A DNA stretch of 23,721 nt from CALKXV01 sp964632495. GTDB taxonomy: Bacteria; Pseudomonadota; Alphaproteobacteria; Rhodobacterales; Rhodobacteraceae. The position numbers and the translations under genes were made by a program. Each line of letters opens with the position of its first letter. The first letter of the stretch is position 1. Below are positions 12,570 through 18,498 of the stretch, one piece after another. The notes under the pieces are model-generated. The model did no database searches. It saw only the letters and a list, made by a program, of their open reading frames with translations, and had not been told where the DNA came from. Location of the stretch: positions 1-23,721 of the forward strand of contig CAZWDS010000047.1 in NCBI GenBank assembly GCA_964632495.1. Reading direction: 5' to 3'.

Positions 12570-13949
12570 ATGCAACACAGTGTGTCACCCTCGGCGCCGC
12601 CCAGTTTTCGCGGGCAGGCCCGGACCTTACTGGGTCTTGGATTGCCGTTGGTGGCCAGTCATCTGGCGCAGATGGCCATTGTCACGACTGATACGTTGAT
12701 GATCGGATGGTATGACATTCCGTCGCTGGCGGCCTTGTCATTGTCCGGCGGCATCTGGTTCATCATCTTCATTCTTGGCTCGGGCTTTGGTTGGGCGCTG
12801 ATGCCCATCGTCGCCTCGGCGATGGCCCGCGATGATGAACGCGAGGTACGCCGGGCCACACGCATGGGGATCTGGTTGTCGGTGATCTATGGCGTCGTCG
12901 TCACGCCGATCTTCTTCTTTTTCGAGCCGATCTTTCTGTGGATGGGGCAAGACGCCGAGGTCGCTCGGCTGGGCGGGCAATACATGGTTTGGCTGGGACT
13001 GGCGATGGTGCCTGCGTTGCTGGTGTCTGTCATGCGCAGCTACCTGTCCGCGTTAGAACTGCCACGGATCATTTTGGCCGTCACCCTTTTTGCCGCCGGT
13101 TTCAATGCGCTGTTCAATTATGCACTGATTTTCGGCAATTGGGGCATGCCCGAGTTGGGGATCCAAGGGGCCGGTCTGGCTTCGCTTGTCGGCAGCAGTT
13201 TGGGTTTTGTATTGATGGCATGGTTCGCGGTGCGGGCGCGGCCCGAGCACGAGTTGTTTCGCAATCTGCACAAGCCGGATTGGGAGTTCTTTTCGCGCGT
13301 GTTCAAGTTGGGTTGGCCGATTGGTCTGACCAACTTTGCCGAAACCGGGTTGTTCGGAGCTTCGACTGTCATGATGGGTTGGGTAGGTACGGTTGCTTTG
13401 GCCGCCCACGGTGTCGCTCTGCAAATCGCCAGTCTGACCTTCATGATGCATGTGGGTCTAAGTCAGGCCATCACGGTTCGGGCCGGTCGGGCATGGGGTA
13501 AAGACGACCGTGTGTTGTTGAAGGTTTCGAGCCAAGCGGCGATGGCCCTTTCCCTGATCGCGGCGGGTGCAACCATGATCCTGTTCCTGACCGTGCCAGA
13601 GGTCCTGATCGGCTTGTTCGTAGACCCCGATGACCCACAACGTCCCGCCATTTTGGTCGCCGGGGCCACGTTGCTGGCGATGGCCGCCTTGTTTCAACTG
13701 GTGGATTCAGGACAGGTGATGGCCCTTGGCATGTTGCGCGGCGTGCAGGACACCCGGGTGCCGATGATCATGGCGATTATCAGCTATTGGGTCATTGGAT
13801 TGCCGGTCAGTTATCTTTTGGCGTTTACCTTTGGCTTCGAGGGCCCCGGCATCTGGCTGGGCCTGACGGTTGGACTGGCCTGCGCCTGTGTGATGATGCA
13901 ACTCAGATTTTGGCGCCGATATACTTCCGCCCCTAAACATCACAGGTGA
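12570..13949 (+). CDS. MATE family multidrug/sodium efflux protein
   Basis: A 459-residue membrane protein with about 12 hydrophobic helices in two similar halves of six, the normal MATE size. The two homologous starts are visible: LLGLGLPLVASHLAQMAIVTTDTLMIGW and, in the second half, KLGWPIGLTNFAETGLFGASTVMMGW. The family exports cationic drugs, dyes and other toxins in exchange for Na+ or H+. The start is the ATG at 12570; its ribosome binding site is weak, which suits a downstream operon gene. The frame is open upstream to 12189, but that part overlaps the VOC gene in another frame and does not look like protein. Shared expression with the VOC gene from the SoxR-type promoter is likely. 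Confidence 0.93.
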   Translation: MQHSVSPSAPPSFRGQARTLLGLGLPLVASHLAQMAIVTTDTLMIGWYDIPSLAALSLSGGIWFIIFILGSGFGWALMPIVASAMARDDEREVRRATRMGIWLSVIYGVVVTPIFFFFEPIFLWMGQDAEVARLGGQYMVWLGLAMVPALLVSVMRSYLSALELPRIILAVTLFAAGFNALFNYALIFGNWGMPELGIQGAGLASLVGSSLGFVLMAWFAVRARPEHELFRNLHKPDWEFFSRVFKLGWPIGLTNFAETGLFGASTVMMGWVGTVALAAHGVALQIASLTFMMHVGLSQAITVRAGRAWGKDDRVLLKVSSQAAMALSLIAAGATMILFLTVPEVLIGLFVDPDDPQRPAILVAGATLLAMAALFQLVDSGQVMALGMLRGVQDTRVPMIMAIISYWVIGLPVSYLLAFTFGFEGPGIWLGLTVGLACACVMMQLRFWRRYTSAPKHHR

Positions 13950-14036
13950 GACGGCCAAGCAGGCTTTCCCCTTCCCCTTCCCCGTTTCTTCCGTCTAGGC
14001 TTCGACCAAAGCGCGCTCAACCGGGGAGGAAGCGAC

Positions 14037-15686
14037 ATGCGATTTGGGATTATTCTAGCAGGACTTTTGATGACGACGGCGATGCCGGCTGTCTCGCAAA
14101 CCATTGGTTTGGTGATCGGAAATGAAGACTATCGCGCGATGCGAGATGTCCGGAATGGAGACGGGATCACCACTTCTGTCGAGGATCTGGAACGCGCGGG
14201 CGTAGAAATCGTCAGTCGCCGAGACGCGACTTTGGAAGATACTCTGTGGGTTTTGTCTGATTTCGGCCAGCGCGCCGCGAATGCAGAAACTCTGTTGATC
14301 GCCCTATCCGGACGTTTTGTTCACACGCCGACCGAGACCTTTTTCATGCCGACCGACAGCGAGGCCGGCCCCATGGCCACGTTGCCCGGACGCGCTTTGC
14401 CCTTGTCCACCGTTTTTGCCTGGCTGTCTGCCCATCCTGGTGAAGCGCTTTTGATGCTGGCCACAGATGGTCAGGATGCCGACATCAGCCCGCTGATGAC
14501 GATGGGGTTGGGACAGTTGGACATACCCCAAGGCGTCACTGTTTTGGCTGGCGCTCCTCGGGAAATGCGCGCCTTTATGCGTAAATCTCTGCCCCGTCCA
14601 GGTCGTCCGTTTGTGGGGGCCGCACGCCAAGCGGGCTTAAGCGTAACGGGCTATGCACCAAACACACATATCCTGATCGATGCGGTCGCACCGCAAGCCC
14701 CAACAACGGCCAATGACCGGCGCGACGATATTCTGGGCTGGCGTGCGGCCAGCGGCGAAAACACGGTTGAGGCCTACGAAGGATATCTGGAAGCGCATCC
14801 AAATGGTGAGTTTGCCCGGATGGCGGAAAACCGGATCAAATCGCTGACGGATACCCCCGAAGCGCGGGCTGAACGCACTGAGCAGGCACTGGATCTGTCC
14901 CGCGACGCACGACGCGACATTCAGCGGGACCTGACGTTACTGGGGTTCAACACACGCGGAATCGACGGCATTTTCGGACGTGGAACGCGGAGCGCTGTGG
15001 CGGATTGGCAAAGGGCCGAGCAATTCGAAGTGACAGGCTATATGGACCGCGCACAAGTTGACGCGCTGAATACCATGGCCGAAGCGCGTGCCCTTGAGTT
15101 GGAAGCCGAAGCGGAACGTCGTCGACAACAACAGCTTGCCGCTGACCTTGCGTTTTGGGATCAGACGGGTGCGGGCCGCAACGAAGACGGCTTGCGGCTC
15201 TACATCGAAAAATATCCAGATGGAGAGTTTGCCGAAATTGCCCGTGAACGTCTTGACCGTATCGAAAATCAGAAACGTGCTGACGCCTCTGCGATTGACC
15301 GGCAACGTTGGGATGTCGCGGTGCGCCGCGACACGATCGAAGGCTATGAGGAATATCTGAATACGGACCCCGGTGGGCGCTTCCGCGGCGAGGCACTGGC
15401 TCGATTGACGGATCTGGAAAACGCCCGCGCCAATTCGGGTCTGCAACAAGCCGCGGTCCGCGAAGAGCAATCTATGAATCTGTCGCCGCGAACGCGCCAG
15501 ATCGTCGAAGCACGACTGAAAGGACTGGGGTTGAAGCCCGGAAAGGTCGATGGCGTATTTGACGACAAGTCCCGCCGCGCGATCCGCCGCTATCAGGCAG
15601 CGCGGAACATGGACGAAACAGGTTATCTGTCAGAAGCGATGGTGGTTCAGTTGATGGCCGACACCGTGCGGCAAATCTTCAGGTAA
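14037..15686 (+). CDS. secreted pseudocaspase with two peptidoglycan-binding domains
   Basis: A 549-residue protein. A signal peptide occupies about 1-20 (LLMTTAMPAVS). Residues 22-215 follow the caspase/C14 fold: IGLVIGNEDYRAMRDVRNG matches the first strand and loop of metacaspase-like proteins. The catalytic His region (usually SGHG) is ALSGRFVH, with Arg93, and the Cys region (usually DAC) is MLATDGQD; the whole protein contains no cysteine. Two peptidoglycan-binding type 1 domains follow, 287-345 (GFNTRGIDGIFGRGTRSAVADWQ) and 484-541 (GLKPGKVDGVFDDKSRRAIRRYQ). Three roughly 36-residue repeats starting with Trp235, Trp374 and Trp425 link them. It should act in the periplasm as a structural or scaffolding wall protein. 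The ATG at 14037 has GGAGGAAG upstream. Confidence 0.82.
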   Translation: MRFGIILAGLLMTTAMPAVSQTIGLVIGNEDYRAMRDVRNGDGITTSVEDLERAGVEIVSRRDATLEDTLWVLSDFGQRAANAETLLIALSGRFVHTPTETFFMPTDSEAGPMATLPGRALPLSTVFAWLSAHPGEALLMLATDGQDADISPLMTMGLGQLDIPQGVTVLAGAPREMRAFMRKSLPRPGRPFVGAARQAGLSVTGYAPNTHILIDAVAPQAPTTANDRRDDILGWRAASGENTVEAYEGYLEAHPNGEFARMAENRIKSLTDTPEARAERTEQALDLSRDARRDIQRDLTLLGFNTRGIDGIFGRGTRSAVADWQRAEQFEVTGYMDRAQVDALNTMAEARALELEAEAERRRQQQLAADLAFWDQTGAGRNEDGLRLYIEKYPDGEFAEIARERLDRIENQKRADASAIDRQRWDVAVRRDTIEGYEEYLNTDPGGRFRGEALARLTDLENARANSGLQQAAVREEQSMNLSPRTRQIVEARLKGLGLKPGKVDGVFDDKSRRAIRRYQAARNMDETGYLSEAMVVQLMADTVRQIFR

Positions 15687-15695
15687 AAAAACCTT

Positions 15696-15735
15696 CAGCT
15701 GGCCAGGGCTACTTTTTTCCCATCTTGGCCAGCTG
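15696..15735. terminator. inverted repeat spanning the phaR stop, between convergent genes
   Basis: CAGCTGGCCA (15696-15705) and TGGCCAGCTG (15726-15735) are a perfect 10-bp inverted repeat with a 20-base loop. It lies between the convergent pseudocaspase and phaR genes, and the right arm is inside the last phaR codons. There is no clean T-tract, so termination is possible but not certain. Confidence 0.45.
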
Positions 15736-16245
15736 CTCTTGCATCGCAGTCAATTGCGCGCGAATGACATCCAGTTCAGCCGCGTCCGAGCCGTCGGACG
15801 GCGTTTTGTCATCGCTTCCGGCATAGCCTGGTGTCATCGCTTTCAAGAACGCTTCTTGCTGTGCCTTCATCGCGTCAAAGCCGGGCATGGCCGACAAGGG
15901 GTTGGTCATGCTTTCCATCACCTTCGACTGGCCCTCGCGCAGCATGTCAAAGCTCATTTCCAGAAACTGCGGCACCACGGATTGAGCCTGAGTGGTGTAG
16001 GCGCGCACCAGATCAGTCAGCACGTCCAACGGCAAAACGCTTTCGCCACGGCTTTCGTGGTCGGCCACGATCTGCAGCAAATACTGCCGGGTCAGATCAT
16101 CGCCGCTTTTCAGATCGACGATCTGAACATCGCGCCCGTCCCGAATAAACGTCGCAATATCCTCCAGCGTCACATAGTCCGACGTTTCGGTATTGTAGAG
16201 ACGCCGACTTGCATAGCGTTTGATAAGAAGCTTTTCACCGGCCAT
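15709..16245 (-). CDS. phaR: polyhydroxyalkanoate synthesis repressor PhaR
   Basis: A 178-residue repressor of polyhydroxyalkanoate (PHA) granule genes. The N-terminal DNA-binding domain (PHB_acc_N) is at 5-65: LLIKRYASRRLYNTETSDYVTLEDI and DVQIVDLKSGDDLTRQYLLQIV. The following PHB_acc domain (about 70-115) has VLPLDVLTDLVRAY and FLEMSFDMLREGQ, and a variable Met/Ala/Gln-rich tail ends in a coiled-coil-like segment. PhaR also binds PHA and so releases its operators when granules form. The ATG at 16245 has GGAGG upstream. It is usually beside phaC/phaP; here it follows hemC on the same strand, and neither phaC nor phaP is in the window. Two operator matches upstream suggest autorepression. Confidence 0.93.
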   Translation of the reverse strand: MAGEKLLIKRYASRRLYNTETSDYVTLEDIATFIRDGRDVQIVDLKSGDDLTRQYLLQIVADHESRGESVLPLDVLTDLVRAYTTQAQSVVPQFLEMSFDMLREGQSKVMESMTNPLSAMPGFDAMKAQQEAFLKAMTPGYAGSDDKTPSDGSDAAELDVIRAQLTAMQEQLAKMGKK

Positions 16246-16266
16246 CACAGACCTCCCGACGTTGTG

Positions 16267-16277
16267 CTGCAGTGCAG
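16267..16277. promoter_or_regulatory. PhaR operator, promoter-proximal copy
   Basis: CTGC-AGT-GCAG fits the CTGC-N3-GCAG site reported for PhaR in Rhodobacter sphaeroides. It is centred 27 bases upstream of the phaR start codon (16245). The palindrome extends to GCTGCAGTGCAGC. Autoregulation is inferred. Confidence 0.75.
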
Positions 16278-16328
16278 CTTACGCGGAAATCCTGCAAAAT
16301 CAAAATCTTTCTGCGCAGCATGATTTTG

Positions 16329-16339
16329 CTGCATTGCAG
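16329..16339. promoter_or_regulatory. PhaR operator, distal copy
   Basis: CTGC-ATT-GCAG, a second CTGC-N3-GCAG match, centred 62 bases from the first (close to six helical turns) and ending three bases before the hemC stop codon (16342). A third partial site, CTGCGCAG, lies between them at 16312-16319. Looping or cooperative binding is plausible. Confidence 0.72.
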
Positions 16340-16341
16340 CA

Positions 16342-17280
16342 TCAAGGGTCGAAAAAGCCCGGACCTGCTTGCGCAAGAAGCTCTTCTGCAAGATCCCGGC
16401 CCATCTCTGCACCGTCCGTTGCGGCACCTGTCCGAGACCCGGCATAGGCCCGTGATCCATCTGGTCTTAGAATCTCGCCCCGAAATGACATCTGATCGCC
16501 GTCCAACTCGGCCAGCGCCGCAATCGGCGTCTGACAGGATCCATCCAGACGTTTCAAAAACGCCCGTTCCGCACTTAACCGGGATTCGGTTTCGGGGTGA
16601 CGGATGGCATCCAGCAACTCCGAGACCATCGGATCCTCAACGCGCCGCTCAATACCAATCGCACCTTGCGCCACGGCGGGTAGCATCTCGTCTTCGCCTA
16701 TGGGCGCAGCGTTGACCTCGTCCAACAGCTCCAAACGGCTCAGACCCGCCATTGCCAGAAAGGTGCCTTCGGCCACGCCATCACGCAGCTTGCCCAGACG
16801 TGTCTGCACATTGCCGCGAAACTCGACGATATTCAGATCGGGCCGCTTGTGAAGCAATTGCGCCCGACGCCTCAGGCTGGACGTGCCAACTGTCGCACCT
16901 TCGTTCAGGGTCGACAGACTGCACCCATCCAGCGTGACAAAAGCGTCGCGCACATCTTCACGCGGCAAACATGCGTCGATCATCAAACCATCTGGCTGAT
17001 CAACTGGCATGTCCTTCATGGAATGCACCGCCAAATCAATGTCGCCGTCCAGCAGGGCTTCTTCGATTTCTTTGGTAAACAGGCCTTTTCCGCCGATTTC
17101 ACCCAAAGGGCGATCCAGAATTGTGTCACCGGTGGTTTTGATGACGATGATCTCGAACGCCTCTTTCGGCAATTCAAAAGCGGACATCAGTCGGGACCGC
17201 GTTTCATGGGCCTGCGCCAATGCAAGTGGCGAGCCTCGGGTTCCAATGCGGCAGGGGCGGGAAATATCGGGTCGTGTCAT
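16342..17280 (-). CDS. hemC: porphobilinogen deaminase (hydroxymethylbilane synthase) HemC
   Basis: A 312-residue cytoplasmic enzyme that condenses four porphobilinogen molecules into hydroxymethylbilane in haem, bacteriochlorophyll and B12 synthesis. Visible signatures are RIGTRGSPLALAQ (11-23), AVHSMKDMP (84-92) with catalytic Asp90, GTSSLRRRAQL (132-142) and the cofactor Cys249 in LDGSCQTPIA, which carries the dipyrromethane. The length matches the family. I chose the ATG at 17280; an in-frame ATG at 17325 would add 15 residues (MPCCQKC...) not typical of HemC, and would overlap the likely promoter. It is divergent from hemE with an 84-base gap and is followed by phaR. Confidence 0.97.
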   Translation of the reverse strand: MTRPDISRPCRIGTRGSPLALAQAHETRSRLMSAFELPKEAFEIIVIKTTGDTILDRPLGEIGGKGLFTKEIEEALLDGDIDLAVHSMKDMPVDQPDGLMIDACLPREDVRDAFVTLDGCSLSTLNEGATVGTSSLRRRAQLLHKRPDLNIVEFRGNVQTRLGKLRDGVAEGTFLAMAGLSRLELLDEVNAAPIGEDEMLPAVAQGAIGIERRVEDPMVSELLDAIRHPETESRLSAERAFLKRLDGSCQTPIAALAELDGDQMSFRGEILRPDGSRAYAGSRTGAATDGAEMGRDLAEELLAQAGPGFFDP

Positions 17281-17289
17281 ACCCCCGAG

Positions 17290-17307
17290 TGTTAAGCGGG
17301 CTTGACA
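17290..17307. promoter_or_regulatory. PpsR/CrtJ-type motif (TGT-N12-ACA) in the hemC-hemE gap
   Basis: TGT (17290-17292), 12 bases, ACA (17305-17307), with the fuller consensus TGTc-N10-gACA met on one side (gACA). Two TTGACA hexamers (17302-17307 and 17311-17316) in the same place are possible -35 elements, and on the minus strand TTGTCA could serve hemC. In photosynthetic Rhodobacter species hemC and hemE are reported PpsR/CrtJ targets. A TGT-N12-ACA match is not rare by chance, so position is the main support. Confidence 0.45.
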
Positions 17308-17364
17308 CTTTTGACAACAGGGCATCCGATGGCGACCGCACCAAATCGTAAGGAACCCAAAGGC

Positions 17365-18399
17365 ATGACGAAAAAACTGCTGCGAACACTACAAGGCGAG
17401 GTTCTAGACACGCCGCCGATCTGGATGATGCGGCAAGCGGGGCGTTATCTGCCCGAGTATCGCGCGACCCGTGCCGAAGCCGGTGACTTTCTGAGCCTTT
17501 GTTACAATTCCGACCTCGCAGCCGAAGTCACGCTTCAACCCATCCGACGCTATGGATTTGATGCTGCGATTCTATTCGCCGACATCCTGTTGATCCCCCA
17601 GGCCTTGGGCGCGGACCTTTGGTTCGTCACGGGCGAAGGGCCGCGTTTGTCGACGATCACCGATCAATCCGGCATGGATGCTTTGAAACCGGCGGAAGAT
17701 GTGCACGAACACCTGTCCCCGATTTACGAAACGCTGCGCATTCTGAAGCGCGAGTTGCCTGAAGAAACCACATTGATCGGCTTCGCAGGCGCGCCCTGGA
17801 CCGTGGCAACCTATATGATCGCCGGACGCGGCACGCCCGATCAAGCGCCCGCCCATGCCTTGAAGGCCGAGCGCCCAGCCGTGTTCGACGCGCTGATCGA
17901 CCGGATCACCGACGCGACGATCGCATACCTGTCGCATCAGATCGAAGCGGGGGCCGAGGTTGTCAAACTGTTCGACAGCTGGGCCGGATCGCTAAAAGGC
18001 GCGGATTTCGACCGTTATGCCCTTGAACCTGCCAAGAAAATCATAGCGTCGCTCAAGTCGAAACATCCGGACACACCCATCATCGCCTTCCCGCGCGAAG
18101 CCGGAGATCGCTATATCGGTTTTGCAAAAGCCACCGGGTGCGATGCGCTTGCGCTGGATAATTCCGTGGATGCGAACTGGGCCGCCGAGCACCTTCAAGC
18201 CGACAGCCCGCTTCAGGGCAATCTGGCTCCCCACCACATGGTGGACGGCGGCGAAGCACTGGTCGAAGAGACCCGCCGGATCGTGAAGGCCTTTTCCGGC
18301 GGACCGCATATTTTCAACTTGGGTCACGGCATCACACCCGACGCCAATCCCGAGAACGTGCAATTGATGATCGATACCGTCCGCGAGAGCCGCGCTTAA
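17365..18399 (+). CDS. hemE: uroporphyrinogen decarboxylase HemE
   Basis: A 344-residue enzyme that removes four carboxyl groups from uroporphyrinogen III to give coproporphyrinogen III. The signature PPIWMMRQAGRYLPEYR (17-33) is exact, and the catalytic Asp lies in ILFADILLIPQALGADLWF (D73). The C-terminal GPHIFNLGHGITPDANPENV is also typical. I use the ATG at 17365, giving the normal alphaproteobacterial N-terminus MTKKLLR; in-frame starts at 17329 and further up remain possible because AGGA is 11 bases from 17365 and AGGG lies before 17329. It is divergent from hemC and followed by a repeat and a bidirectional terminator shared with clpA. Confidence 0.96.
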   Translation: MTKKLLRTLQGEVLDTPPIWMMRQAGRYLPEYRATRAEAGDFLSLCYNSDLAAEVTLQPIRRYGFDAAILFADILLIPQALGADLWFVTGEGPRLSTITDQSGMDALKPAEDVHEHLSPIYETLRILKRELPEETTLIGFAGAPWTVATYMIAGRGTPDQAPAHALKAERPAVFDALIDRITDATIAYLSHQIEAGAEVVKLFDSWAGSLKGADFDRYALEPAKKIIASLKSKHPDTPIIAFPREAGDRYIGFAKATGCDALALDNSVDANWAAEHLQADSPLQGNLAPHHMVDGGEALVEETRRIVKAFSGGPHIFNLGHGITPDANPENVQLMIDTVRESRA

Positions 18400-18403
18400 G
18401 GGC

Positions 18404-18444
18404 TTCATCTCTTTAAAAATACGCATCGCGGCAAAGCCGCAAAC
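18404..18444 (+). repeat. intergenic repeat R2, single copy after hemE
   Basis: TTCATCTCTTTAA-AAATACGC (18404-18424) followed by the hairpin GCGGC-AAA-GCCGC (18428-18440) and AAAC. It matches the R2 unit in the mbfA-phoH gap, whose left half has a hairpin of the same size with loop TTT on the opposite strand and ends in CAAAAC. It begins four bases after the hemE stop. Confidence 0.6.
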
Positions 18445-18483
18445 AAAAAAGACGCCCCGCAATCAGCGGGGCGCCTTTTGTCT
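18443..18483. terminator. bidirectional intrinsic terminator between hemE and clpA
   Basis: Stem CGCCCCGC (18453-18460), loop AATCA, stem GCGGGGCG (18466-18473). On the plus strand it is followed by CCTTTTGTCTT; on the minus strand by a run of T (the A-rich 18441-18450 read in reverse). It therefore fits termination of both hemE and clpA. Confidence 0.85.
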
Positions 18484-18498
18484 TAATCCAGACAAAGC

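Noticed and set aside
17302..17317. FNR/FnrL-like dyad TTGAC...GACAA in the hemC-hemE gap
   Set aside because: The spacing is two bases too long and the inner bases do not match TTGAT-N4-ATCAA.
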